From Kordia sp. TARA_039_SRF (GTDB taxonomy: Bacteria > Bacteroidota > Bacteroidia > Flavobacteriales > Flavobacteriaceae), in the NCBI GenBank assembly GCA_006383075.2, contig SMNH02000001.1, positions 437,945-501,944 of the forward strand: a stretch of 64,000 nucleotides of DNA, given 5' to 3'. A model generated the notes under the pieces. That model was not told where the DNA came from, did not search any database, and was given only the letters and a program-made list of their open reading frames with translations. The position numbers and the translations under genes were made by a program. Below, in pieces: positions 27,175 through 36,398 of the stretch. Every line of letters begins with the position of its first letter. Within the stretch, counting starts at the first letter, position 1.

Positions 27175-30100
27175 ATGAATAAGTACGATATTATATATCA
27201 AGAGATGAATGAGTCAGTTTTTGATGGGGCTCATAAGTTAGAAAATGTCCACTTTCGTATGAGTTCAAATTTACATAGTAATACTTATTATTATGTTGAA
27301 AGATTTTTACAAAATAAATCTAATTGCAAATTATTATCAGATATTTTTATTGAAAGATTGATTGAAAATAATCATGATGATGATATCACATTTGTTGGAT
27401 ATTTAAATTATACAGGTCTTAGTTTAAATTACATAACTCATCAGTTAAATAATACAAACTACGGTATTATTGAATATGGAGAAGAAGGTTTTAGTTGGCA
27501 GTTTATCCCTAAGCCAAAAAAGAAAATAATAATTGTACTTCCAGTATCTTGTACTTTTGCAACGTATTTTAAATTAAAAAACTGGATATCTGCTAGGTTT
27601 AATAATGAAGTTGATATAAGTAATTCTTTTTATAATTTATTTACAATATTAGATGAAAGATTAAAGGTAATTGAAGGCTCGTCACTAGACCTAAATAATT
27701 TGAAAAAAAAATATTTAGATATTTTAAGCCTTTATAAAAACTATAATTGGACAAAAATAACTCCAAATGGTGTTGTTTTAGGAGATTCAAATAATCCTGA
27801 TAGTAATAATATTTCAAATATATTAATTAGATTATATTCACGATTACAGATAGCTGAATCATGTGAATATTGTTATCCAACAAGTGATTGGAAAAATAAC
27901 GCAAGACCATTAGTAATTTCACACCCTTATTTAGATTCTCCAAATCAAATATTTAGTTTACCCTTTTTCGATATCAATGTAGAAGATGATTCTTTAAATA
28001 TATTTAAAGAAAATAGATTCTTGAATATTTCCCAAGTTTATGGCAATCTTTCAGCTAGAAAAAGTAGATATCTTAATTATATTAGAGGTAATGAGTTTTA
28101 CAATAATAATGATGATCAAATTATTGATTATTTCAAAAGTAAAATATCAAAAAATATAAATAGAATTGTCTTTATCACTAGCGATGAAGGTAAAAGTTCT
28201 AACTTCTTAGAGGATTTTAGTTTAAATGAAAAATTTAAAGATGTAGATATTGAAATACTAAGATTAAACCCATCCATAGAAAGTATCGAGACTTTTATGA
28301 ATCTTAATAAATCTAGAATATTCTTGCGTTCTAGTTATATAATTTATTATGATGATGTAATAGCTGGAGCTAAGACTTTTAAGCTATTAAGTGATTACAT
28401 TAAACACTATAGAGAAACTAATAGAAAATACGCTGTTACTGATCGCCATGGCTTTGATTCTGTTTGGACTCTAATTGATAGAACTAATTATTTCATAAAA
28501 AGCGAAATAATAAAAAAGTTAAAATCAAAGATAAATGAAGACCCAGAGAAAAATTTTATAGTTTTTAAGAATTTAAATGTCCCTATCCTTTCTTCATTTC
28601 ATTTAGAAAATCCATTAGAAAAGAGACTTAGAGACTTGAGAAAAATTTTAAGTCAATGTCATTTGGACTATGTTTATGTTAGAATCGTTAGAGAAATCAG
28701 AAAAAATCAATTTATATTACTTCCAGAGATTAACGAAGATTTTAGACATGATGAACAAATAGAATACTTTCCTTTTACTAATATAGAGAGGGACTTTAAT
28801 AATAAAATAATAGAGATTTATGCTCCATATTTTTTTAAAGCTAATCATAATTTATTGAAGCTCTATCTAACGGATAAAGTTAATTCACATTTATCAGATT
28901 TATTTCCAAAAAATGCAACCACTACTTTTAAAGAAGAGACTTGGCTCACAGATTTAATTAGTATTATTCAAAATGAATCAAAAAATATAGCAGAAAGGTT
29001 TTTTATATCTCCTAAATATGTTAATTCTACGATTAGAAACTATGAAGCTGAAAAAAGAATCATTAGCTATACTTTAATTAAAGTTCTTTCAAGATTTCCT
29101 TTTCAATATTATAAAGAAATTAAAGATAAATTATTTCATTATTCTTTAGAAAAACTTGAGGAAATACATTTTGAAATACCTAATAATCCTATAAGATCAT
29201 TTGAAGATTTTAGAAAACTTAAATTTTATGTCAAAAGAAATGCAGAATTAGGCAGTAATTTTATCTTATCAAAAACCTTTTTTTTATCAATAAAACAATA
29301 TTATGATTTTAATGGTGAATCTAAACTATTGAATTTTTATTCTAAAACTTTAGAAAATATAGAAAAAAGCTTTTTAAAAGATATAATAACAAAGGAGTAT
29401 TGTAATAGATCAATAAGTAATATAAGATATAAAAGCAGACAATTACTATCATATTTTGATTTTCTTATTTCAAGTTACAAAGAGTTAATTTTTCAGGAAC
29501 CCAGTCGTTCATTATTTTTAGAAAATGTAATCAATTCTACAGAGGTATTACCTAATAATATAAGTTTAAACAACTTAGGAAAAGATGAAGATTTAGTTAA
29601 TTTAATAAAAGATCCTTATTTCCATTTTACAGGAGCAGTTAAAGCAGAAAATTTACATTTTATACATGACTTGATATCACTTCACTTAAAAAATATAGTG
29701 AGTAAGAATTTTCATAAAAAGCAAAAAAGTTATTTAAAGTCATATTATTTCATAGGTAAAAGTCAAAAAGACCCAGGAATCATAAATATTAGGAAACTGA
29801 TAAGTTATTCAAGATTTTACAGCTTAGAGAACAAATCTGATGAAGCCTCCAAACTAGATGAGTTGAGAAATTCGTATGCACAAATGTTGATTGTGTTAAA
29901 TCGATTAAAATTTAATAAAATAGATTATAATAGTAAGGATGATTTTATTAACAAGTTAAATGGATTATTAAATGATATTACTAAAATAATTTCTAACAAT
30001 AATGATGTACAATTAGGTTTATTTTACGATTATGGAAATTTAAGAGAGGAGCCTGAAGATAGAACTCAAATCTTTTATTGTAATTCTACTTCTGATAAGT

Positions 30101-31230
30101 TTTGGTTAGAATCTGCTGACTTACACAAGAAAGGATTTGTTTTGAAATTCATGAAAGGTTTATACAATAGAAGCTCACAAGGAAAATTACAATCTTTTTT
30201 AGCTGGGGCAAAAATTAATGGAAATTGGGAGGTCTTTGAGGATACTTACTTCGACAATGATGATAATAAATATAAAATTGATGAATTACTCAAAAATGAC
30301 ATGTTGAAAGAAAATAACGAGTCTCATCCATATTCATTAAATTATTCAACTATGTTCATGGCTATTAAACTATCTGAATTACTTGATGATGAAGATATAT
30401 TTAGTAAAAATAATAATTATGGTAAGGCACTATTAATATTTACAATACAAAAAGAATCTACTTTAGACAATTTTCTAGATTTTTTTAGTAACGAAAAATT
30501 TAGATTGATTTTAGCAATTAAAAAATATCTTTTAGAATATTTAAATAAACAATTCAATAATACAGCTTTCATTGAAGTTCTTCAGAAAAAATCAAAACTC
30601 ACTTATCAAAAAGTATTAAGACATCAGTTAGGTACTTATTATAATAATCTTGATTTATTATTTAATGATAGGGATAGTAAAAATAAGCTAGAATTTGATA
30701 TCACACTTAATGCAATTAGAAGCCAAGTGGCGGCTTATGATATTAATTTTGTTAAAGGAGAAAGTCATAAGTCCAAAGAGGATATTGATAGTTTAATTAG
30801 GACGGTTATTGAATCTAAATGCTTAGGTAAACAGGCATTTATGTTTTATAAAATAAAAAATAATATTAATGATAAAATTAAAATACCTAATGTAATATAT
30901 AATGTAATTATACCTCAATTATTAATTAATATCAAACAATATACCGAAAATACTATTAATCAAATTGAAATACTAATTGAATTGAACGTTAGGAATCTTA
31001 AATTTTTATTTAAAAATAAAATAGCACACTATAAAGTTATTAATGCAAAGAATAATAGTAAAAAAGAAGGAAGAATAATGTGCCAAAAAATTATTGACAA
31101 TTATAATCAATATGTTATTGATAGTAATAAAAAGGAAAGTGTCAAAAAAATTGTATTCTCATACCCAACTCAAGATATAGAAGATTTAGAATATTATGAA
31201 ACTATTTTAAAAATTATTTTTAATGATTAA
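27175..31230 (+). CDS. Tandem phosphoribosyltransferase-like / GAF-like / histidine kinase-like sensor protein
   Basis: ATG 27175 was preferred to TTG 27112, giving 1351 residues. The first domain resembles orotate PRTase (VHFRMSSNLHSNTYYYVE at about 25-42; a degenerate PRPP loop KKIIIVLPVSCTFATYFK at about 116-133). A second PRTase-like domain (about 328-440) has RIVFITSDEGKSS and a good PRPP loop SSYIIYYDDVIAGAKTF with the Asp-Asp pair. A long helical region (about 480-920) is unassigned. A GAF-like domain (about 930-1130) precedes a DHp-like helix with KVLRHQLGTYYNNLDLL (candidate phospho-His 1150) and a degenerate HATPase (LLINIKQYTEN to KKIVFSYP). The stop overlaps the receiver gene start by 8 nt. 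I infer a sensor that binds a nucleotide-like ligand and signals by phosphorelay. No membrane helix is evident. Confidence 0.7.
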   Translation: MNKYDIIYQEMNESVFDGAHKLENVHFRMSSNLHSNTYYYVERFLQNKSNCKLLSDIFIERLIENNHDDDITFVGYLNYTGLSLNYITHQLNNTNYGIIEYGEEGFSWQFIPKPKKKIIIVLPVSCTFATYFKLKNWISARFNNEVDISNSFYNLFTILDERLKVIEGSSLDLNNLKKKYLDILSLYKNYNWTKITPNGVVLGDSNNPDSNNISNILIRLYSRLQIAESCEYCYPTSDWKNNARPLVISHPYLDSPNQIFSLPFFDINVEDDSLNIFKENRFLNISQVYGNLSARKSRYLNYIRGNEFYNNNDDQIIDYFKSKISKNINRIVFITSDEGKSSNFLEDFSLNEKFKDVDIEILRLNPSIESIETFMNLNKSRIFLRSSYIIYYDDVIAGAKTFKLLSDYIKHYRETNRKYAVTDRHGFDSVWTLIDRTNYFIKSEIIKKLKSKINEDPEKNFIVFKNLNVPILSSFHLENPLEKRLRDLRKILSQCHLDYVYVRIVREIRKNQFILLPEINEDFRHDEQIEYFPFTNIERDFNNKIIEIYAPYFFKANHNLLKLYLTDKVNSHLSDLFPKNATTTFKEETWLTDLISIIQNESKNIAERFFISPKYVNSTIRNYEAEKRIISYTLIKVLSRFPFQYYKEIKDKLFHYSLEKLEEIHFEIPNNPIRSFEDFRKLKFYVKRNAELGSNFILSKTFFLSIKQYYDFNGESKLLNFYSKTLENIEKSFLKDIITKEYCNRSISNIRYKSRQLLSYFDFLISSYKELIFQEPSRSLFLENVINSTEVLPNNISLNNLGKDEDLVNLIKDPYFHFTGAVKAENLHFIHDLISLHLKNIVSKNFHKKQKSYLKSYYFIGKSQKDPGIINIRKLISYSRFYSLENKSDEASKLDELRNSYAQMLIVLNRLKFNKIDYNSKDDFINKLNGLLNDITKIISNNNDVQLGLFYDYGNLREEPEDRTQIFYCNSTSDKFWLESADLHKKGFVLKFMKGLYNRSSQGKLQSFLAGAKINGNWEVFEDTYFDNDDNKYKIDELLKNDMLKENNESHPYSLNYSTMFMAIKLSELLDDEDIFSKNNNYGKALLIFTIQKESTLDNFLDFFSNEKFRLILAIKKYLLEYLNKQFNNTAFIEVLQKKSKLTYQKVLRHQLGTYYNNLDLLFNDRDSKNKLEFDITLNAIRSQVAAYDINFVKGESHKSKEDIDSLIRTVIESKCLGKQAFMFYKIKNNINDKIKIPNVIYNVIIPQLLINIKQYTENTINQIEILIELNVRNLKFLFKNKIAHYKVINAKNNSKKEGRIMCQKIIDNYNQYVIDSNKKESVKKIVFSYPTQDIEDLEYYETILKIIFND

Positions 31231-31726
31231 CATTTTAATTTTAGAAGACACACAAGCAGATTTTGAAAAAATTGTAAAGTTTATTGGGCAGATTAAAGGG
31301 CAGGATCAAATAAAAATTTACCCTAATATTAGCAAAGAAGGTACTAATAAATTTAAAACACAAAATTATACATCTGATTGGCATTATGTAAGGGAGATGT
31401 TAGAAAAGAAATATTCAGATGATGCATCTAAGATTAATGACTTTTTTGATGAAATTATGAATACTTTTAAAGATATCAACATATATATTGTTGATATTAA
31501 TCTAATAGGCTTAGAAGATCGATTAGGTATAAAGTTTTTAGAGTATGTAGATATTAAATCAGATGATGATAAAAAAGAATATGTAATTATTTCTACTGAT
31601 ACATATGCAGGAGAAATAAGTATTGATGAAAATAAGTATTGTTTTATTTCTAAATATAATAGTATTTCTAATATAGAAAGAGAACTGATATTTCGAATTG
31701 AGAAATTAATAAAAAAACAAAAATGA
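31223..31726 (+). CDS. Stand-alone receiver (REC) domain protein
   Basis: The 167-residue protein is a response-regulator receiver without output domain. Key residues are present: acidic pair Glu8/Asp9 in ILILEDT, phosphoacceptor Asp91 in IYIVDINLIG, Ser/Thr in YVIISTD (about 121-126) and Lys144 in FISKYNS. A roughly 30-residue insertion between the first helix and the phosphoacceptor strand makes it longer than a standard receiver. Its start overlaps the end of the kinase-like gene by 8 nt and its stop overlaps the membrane-protein start by 4 nt (ATGA), so translation of the three genes is coupled. It is the likely phosphorylation target of the upstream kinase. Confidence 0.85.
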   Translation: MINILILEDTQADFEKIVKFIGQIKGQDQIKIYPNISKEGTNKFKTQNYTSDWHYVREMLEKKYSDDASKINDFFDEIMNTFKDINIYIVDINLIGLEDRLGIKFLEYVDIKSDDDKKEYVIISTDTYAGEISIDENKYCFISKYNSISNIERELIFRIEKLIKKQK

Positions 31727-32223
31727 AATTCTTTGATATAATAAAATTTGAAAGTAAAAAATGGGTAGATGCAATTATCAAATCATTTTTTTTCAGTACA
31801 ATAATCGCTAGTACTTTTTATGCTGCATATAAAATATTTTGTGAAATACTTGAAGTAAATAAAGATGCTAATAAATTAAAAATTTTAGAGATTGCTGAAA
31901 ATATTTTTCTATATCTAATCCCCATTTTCATTTTATTAGGTTTTTATAACTATTATAAGTTTGATTTGAGACCTAAATTATTGGATAAAGGACTTCCAAG
32001 AGGTGTAGATAAAAAAGCGATTACTGATTCAATTTATTTGACTAAGTCATTGTTTTTATCATCAATAATTTCTTTTGTAATAATAAAGTCAATAGAGAAA
32101 ATATATTTCTATTCAAATGATTCTAAGCCTGAACTGAAGTCCCTTATTTCGTATGGAATATTTCTAATAATCTTGATGGTTTATGCAATATATGTTCACA
32201 AATCTCATAAGCATAAAGATTAA
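31723..32223 (+). CDS. Four-helix membrane protein, candidate effector of the kinase/receiver operon
   Basis: The 166-residue protein has four predicted membrane helices (about 17-43, 55-76, 105-127, 138-157) and short loops, with a basic C-terminus (VHKSHKHKD). The spacing of helices and an ILEIAENIFLYLIPIFILLG segment recall the YqhA/UPF0114 family, but the match is by eye and weak. Start overlaps the receiver stop by 4 nt. A small membrane protein as the last gene of a signalling operon in a defence island is a common arrangement for an effector that perturbs the membrane; this is inference. Confidence 0.6.
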   Translation: MKFFDIIKFESKKWVDAIIKSFFFSTIIASTFYAAYKIFCEILEVNKDANKLKILEIAENIFLYLIPIFILLGFYNYYKFDLRPKLLDKGLPRGVDKKAITDSIYLTKSLFLSSIISFVIIKSIEKIYFYSNDSKPELKSLISYGIFLIILMVYAIYVHKSHKHKD

Positions 32224-32235
32224 TAGATAGTTATA

Positions 32236-34305
32236 TCACTGCTTACTCCCGCAATATTTACAAAATACAGAATCAGGATCAATCATCATATTACAGTTTG
32301 AACATAAGTAGATTTGCTCTACAACAGATTTAAACGGCTTGCTAGTTTTTAAAGTGAAATCATTAGGAATCTCTTTTAAAAACATAGACTCATTTCCTTT
32401 ATCAGTGATTAAAAATAACTCGTCTTTTGCCCTCGTAATAGCTACATAAAATAAACGTCTTTCTTCTTCAAGTAATAAATCATGATTAGATTCTTTGATT
32501 ACTTGATAAATACGATCTTCCATCCAAATATCTGGAAAACCTCCTGAACCTTGAGAGAGTCCAATAATAAATACAGCTTTAGCTTCTAAACCTTTTGAAG
32601 CATGAATTGTTTTACCTGAAACAAAAATCCCTTCATGTTTAAAAGCCTCAAAATATATACTGAACATTTTACTCCTACGGTAGAGAAATAAAATATCTTC
32701 TTTACTATATCCTTTATCAATTAGTTTTAAAACTTGGTTTTTTACGTAATCAATTTTTTCAGCATTATCTTTTCCCGCAAAAACATGAATCTTATTATTT
32801 GATTTTTTAAAAGACTTTACATTTTTTTCAACCTTAAACTTATTATGTTTTATAACTTCATTACTTGCTCCAACTATATTTTCAGTACTTCTGTAATTTA
32901 GATTCAATTTGATTGTTTGTGCATTTTTGAAATGCTCTTGAAAGTTTACAATATAATTTACATTAGAGCCTCTAAATCCATAAATACTTTGCCAATCATC
33001 ACCAACACAAAATAATTGATTTTCACCAGTTAATAATAGCTTTATAAGTTCTACTTGCAGGTTATTGACATCTTGAAACTCATCAACTAAAATATATTGA
33101 AACTTCTTTCTAAACTTATTTGTAATCTCAGGATGATTTTTAAAAAGGGAAATTGTTTTAATAATCATATCATTAAAATCCATATATGATTTATTTGTAC
33201 AATAGTTTGAGTATTTTGAAATGACTGGAGCAGCTAATTTATAAAATTCCCTTACGCGTTCGTGTTGATCTTTTTGTGATTTTTTTAAAATTGTTTCAGG
33301 GGTATAATTTTCTACTTTTACCATATCGATGACTCGCATAGTTTGACGTAAAAAATCCTTAACTTCTTTATGATAGGTTTTAAATTCTTCTTCGAATGAT
33401 AAAGCACTAAAATAATGGTAGTTTGAAGGTAATCTATTTTTAACTATTCGCTCCAACACTAAATTAAATAAAGCTGTATCTTGTGTTTGTTTTTCATACG
33501 TTTTTACTAGTAATTTATTTGCCTTTTTAAACTGTTCTTCTTTATTTTTTGTGCTATAACTTAAATTACTAACATGCTCAATATAAAGATTAGCCTCTGG
33601 AATGTAGAAATCTGGTTTAAAGTTGAAATCTCTAAAATTTATTTCAGGTTCATATTCGAACTTAATACTATGTCTGTATAACCAATCACATATATATTGT
33701 TCTGATTTAGAACGAACTTTAGTTCCATTTAGCGAAGTGTAGTATTTACCATGCTTTGGCAACGAAGTTTTACCGTCATTCTCTACATGAATCTTATCAA
33801 CTAAATAATCTAAAATATACCTTTTGAGGTCTAACAAATATTGATTTGACTCACAATTTTCGATGAGTATTTTATGAATAACTTCAAAAGCTGTTTCTGT
33901 GGCAGCATATTTAGAAAACTCTTCATCAGTAGACTTTTTATCTCCGATAATTTTAAACTTATTATCAAATTCATTTACACCAAAATTTCTCATGATACTA
34001 TAACAAAGACTATGAAAAGTTCGTAATGTTAAATTATCAATCCATTTATGTTTTTTAGTAAAGAAATGGCGTTCCGTATTTTTTTCTTTAGCACTTTTAT
34101 TTTTGTCAGTAATTATTTCTGCATACTCTTCAGTTTCATCTGCAACAAGAATAAGCCTATCAAGCATTTCATTTGCGGCATTCTTAGTAAACGTAATGGC
34201 AAGAATATTACTAGGGTTCACTGCTTTTTCTTCAATAAGATAAATCAATTTTTGAAGTAGTGTTTTTGTTTTCCCCGAACCAGCACCTGCAAGGACACTG
34301 TCCAA
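32236..34305 (-). pseudogene. UvrD-like helicase with inserted PD-(D/E)xK-type nuclease domain, N-terminus lost at an IS
   Basis: The remaining 689 residues begin almost at Walker A (VLAGAGSGKT), so the Q motif and any N-terminal region are gone; the apparent start is a TTG formed at the IS end. Superfamily-1 motifs follow: LVDEFQDVNN, VGDDWQSIYGFRG, LNLNYRSTENIV, TIHASKGLEAK and FYVAITRAKDELFL. Between motifs I and II lies an inserted endonuclease-like domain (about 198-245): Glu202 in KSEQYICDWL, Asp232 in KPDFYIPEANLYIEHV and Glu243. A zinc ribbon (YLCSNCNMMID ... CKYCGSKQ) closes the protein. Such helicase-nuclease fusions occur in DNA repair and phage defence. Whether the truncated form is made is uncertain; ATP-binding residues remain but the N-terminal adenine contact is missing. 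Confidence 0.75.
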
Positions 34306-34328
34306 AATTTTGTGTAAATGATATAGAC

Positions 34329-34357
34329 GGGTTTAGCTCTTAATTAGAGTTGAACCC
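34329..34357 (-). terminator. Hairpin after the transposase gene
   Basis: GGGTTTAGCTCT / AGAGTTGAACCC pair imperfectly around TAATT, overlapping the last codons of the transposase; probably blocks transcription leaving the IS toward the helicase remnant. Confidence 0.45.
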
Positions 34358-35549
34358 TATTTTCAAATATAGTTAAAAATTGATTTAGAATTAATCCCCA
34401 ATTGTGGATGGGTTGTGTCCATTTTTTAGTGATTTGCATCAGTGATAAATAGACTGATTTTTTAAGCGCATCATCTGTTGGGAATGCCATTTTGTTTTTA
34501 GTGTACTTTCTAATCTTTCCATTAAGATTTTCTATTAGATTTGTGGTGTAAATGATTTTTCTAATCTCCAAAGGGAAATCAAAAAATACGGTAAGTTCCT
34601 CCCAATTACGTTGCCAAGATTGTACTGCGTAGGGATATTTGTGATTCCATTTTTCAGCAAAACGTTCTAATTCTTGTGCCGCCATTTCTTTGTTGGGAGC
34701 ATTGTAAATATGCTTCATATCAGCAGCAAACGCCTTTTTATCTTTCCACACTACATAACGTGCAGAGTTGCGTATTTGATGTACCACACAAATTTGTGTG
34801 TCTGCCGTTGGGAATACGTTTTTGATAGATTTGGTAAATCCGTTGAGATTATCAGTAACAGTTACCAAAATATCTTCCACACCACGAGCCTTTAAGTCAG
34901 TGAGTACACCTTGCCAAAAAGCAGCAGATTCATTATGCCCAAGCCACATACCTAAAAGTTCTTTATGACCTTCTCTGTTGAGTCCTACGGCTAAGTAGAT
35001 CGTTTTGTTAATTACCTTTCCAGACTGTCTAACTTTAAAGACAATGCCGTCCATCCAAACGACACAGTACACACTATCTAGTGGTCTATGTTGCCAATCT
35101 AATACACGTTGATTTACCTTGTCTGTAATAATAGATATGGCGGATGTAGAGAGTTTATATCCATAAATCTCTTGAAGTTCTTCTTCTATGTCAGAAACGC
35201 TCATTCCTTTAGCATAGAGCGATATGATGATGTTCTCAATAGGTGTAGCCGTACTTTGATGTTTGGGAACTACGATTGGATCAAAACTTCCCTGACGATC
35301 TCTAGGAACCTTAATCTGACTCTTACCAAACTCTGTCTTTACATGTTTACTACTACTACCATTACGGGCATTAGTAGTACTACTTTTACTATGTTTAGGA
35401 TAACCTAAATGCGAGTCCATCTCGCCTTCTAGCATTGCTTCTAAAGCTGCTGAATGTAACTCCTTCAACATGCTACTAAGCTCTTCTTGGGTTTTAATGC
35501 CATTTAGCAAACCACTATTCAAAAATTGTTTTTTCTCTTCTGGTGTCAT
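34344..35549 (-). CDS. IS256-family (mutator-type) transposase
   Basis: The 401-residue DDE transposase is full length for the family. The catalytic acids are visible in [22 protein letters not shown] and [19 protein letters not shown], and the zinc-chelating C/H signature in [15 protein letters not shown]. The N-terminal half contains [20 protein letters not shown] and the DNA-binding region [20 protein letters not shown]. No frameshift or stop is seen, so it may be active. It lies inside the inverted repeats at 34301-35634. Confidence 0.95.
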   Translation of the reverse strand: MTPEEKKQFLNSGLLNGIKTQEELSSMLKELHSAALEAMLEGEMDSHLGYPKHSKSSTTNARNGSSSKHVKTEFGKSQIKVPRDRQGSFDPIVVPKHQSTATPIENIIISLYAKGMSVSDIEEELQEIYGYKLSTSAISIITDKVNQRVLDWQHRPLDSVYCVVWMDGIVFKVRQSGKVINKTIYLAVGLNREGHKELLGMWLGHNESAAFWQGVLTDLKARGVEDILVTVTDNLNGFTKSIKNVFPTADTQICVVHQIRNSARYVVWKDKKAFAADMKHIYNAPNKEMAAQELERFAEKWNHKYPYAVQSWQRNWEELTVFFDFPLEIRKIIYTTNLIENLNGKIRKYTKNKMAFPTDDALKKSVYLSLMQITKKWTQPIHNWGLILNQFLTIFENRVQL

Positions 35550-35580
35550 AATAACTGTGTGTTATAAAATTATACAAAAA

Positions 35581-35610
35581 TTTAAGGCGGGTTTTAAAAC
35601 CCGCCTTAAA
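35581..35610. repeat. Perfect 30-bp palindrome inside the IS right end
   Basis: The sequence from TTTAAGGCGGGTTTT to its reverse complement is a perfect inverted repeat with no loop, lying between the right IR and the transposase start. As RNA it forms a strong hairpin that would limit read-through from outside into the transposase gene. Confidence 0.8.
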
Positions 35611-35673
35611 TCATACTTTACACAGTATTTTGGATACTACCTTCGTTATCAATAAGTTTCAGCAAAAATAAAA

Positions 35674-35707
35674 GCGGACAAAAAAACAAAAATGTTGATT
35701 TGTCCGC
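35674..35707 (-). terminator. Terminator of tRNA-Arg
   Basis: GCGGACAAA at 35674-35682 pairs with TTTGTCCGC at 35699-35707; on the minus strand the stem is followed by TTTTATTTTTGC. It lies 6 bp past the tRNA 3' end. Confidence 0.8.
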
Positions 35708-35712
35708 TCCTG

Positions 35713-35786
35713 TGACCCCGGCAGGATTCAAACCTGCAACCGCTGGAGCCGAAATCCAGTGCGCTATTCAGTTGCGCCACGAGGCC
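35713..35786 (-). tRNA. tRNA-Arg (anticodon UCG)
   Basis: The 74-nt gene folds as a cloverleaf. The acceptor GGCCTCG pairs with CGGGGTC (two G.U pairs), discriminator A; the D stem is GCGC/GCGC, the anticodon stem CTGGA/TCCAG with loop TTTCGGC, and the T arm GCAGG-TTTGAAT-CCTGC. The anticodon TCG reads CGA (Arg). CCA is not encoded. It forms the boundary between the accessory island with IS and the conserved dcw region, a common place for integrated DNA. Confidence 0.95.
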
Positions 35787-35847
35787 GTATTCCCACGGAA
35801 GTGAGAAACTTTTATTTAAAATTCTAATTTTTTAGAATCTATATTTT

Positions 35848-36297
35848 CTAATTCATCAACTTTGCCTTTACGATGGTAGAGATGGTTTTTCCATCCGCTT
35901 GCCCTGAAAGCTCCTTGGAAACAATGCCCATCACTTTTCCCATGTCTTGCATTCCAGATGCTCCAATATCGTCAATGGTCATTACGACTACTTTTTCTAT
36001 TTCTTCCTCAGATAATTGCTCTGGCAAAAATTGCTCAATAACAGCTGCTTGTGCTAATTCTGGCTCTGCCAAATCGGCACGTCCTTGTTCGTTGAAAATT
36101 GCAGCGCTGTCCTTGCGTTGTTTCACTAACTTTTGCAACAATTTGATTTCATCTGCTTCCGATAACTCGTCTCCTGCTCCACTTGTTTTGGCTAATAATA
36201 TCTCAGATTTTACCGCTCGCAATGCTGCTAAAGCCGTTTGATCTTTCGCCTTCATCGCCGTTTTCATTGCCGTCATTATCTCTTGTTGTAATCCCAT
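35848..36297 (-). CDS. yqeY: GatB/YqeY domain-containing protein
   Basis: The 149-residue protein matches the YqeY family along its length: MGLQQEIMTAMKTAMKAKD, LKSEI-like RAVKSEILLA, LLQKLVKQRKDSA and a GASGMQDMGKVMGIVSKEL segment. YqeY resembles the tail domain of GatB (tRNA amidotransferase) and may bind tRNA; its function is not firmly known. It follows ftsZ on the same strand after a terminator, an arrangement I recognise from other Flavobacteriia. Confidence 0.9.
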   Translation of the reverse strand: MGLQQEIMTAMKTAMKAKDQTALAALRAVKSEILLAKTSGAGDELSEADEIKLLQKLVKQRKDSAAIFNEQGRADLAEPELAQAAVIEQFLPEQLSEEEIEKVVVMTIDDIGASGMQDMGKVMGIVSKELSGQADGKTISTIVKAKLMN

Positions 36298-36335
36298 GAT
36301 TCTTTTTGTTTTTTGAGAAGCGAAGATAAAAAATT

Positions 36336-36368
36336 AAACCCGAAAATAGAACAGCAATTTCCGGGTCT
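36336..36368 (-). terminator. Terminator at the end of the dcw cluster
   Basis: On the minus strand AGACCCGGAAATT pairs with AATTTTCGGGTTT-like sequence (AAACCCGAAAA on plus at 36336-36346, TTTCCGGGTCT at 36358-36368) and is followed by AATTTTTTATC. It lies 31 bp after the ftsZ stop. Confidence 0.65.
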
Positions 36369-36398
36369 AAAAAACATATATAATAGTACTAAATCTAA

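Larger units (their letters stand above)
34301..35634 (-). mobile_element. IS256-family insertion sequence
   Basis: The element is bounded by inverted repeats: TCCAAAATTTTGTGTAAA at 34301-34318 and the reverse complement TCCAAAATACTGTGTAAA ending at 35634 (16 of 18 identical). It carries a single transposase gene. The 8 bp outside the left end (GGACACTG) and right end (TACTACCT) do not match, so no target duplication is visible; a deletion or rearrangement beside the IS would explain both this and the truncated helicase. Confidence 0.85.

Noticed and set aside
34293-35642. Target-site duplication around the IS256 element
   Set aside because: The 8-bp flanks (GGACACTG and TACTACCT) do not match in any register tried.
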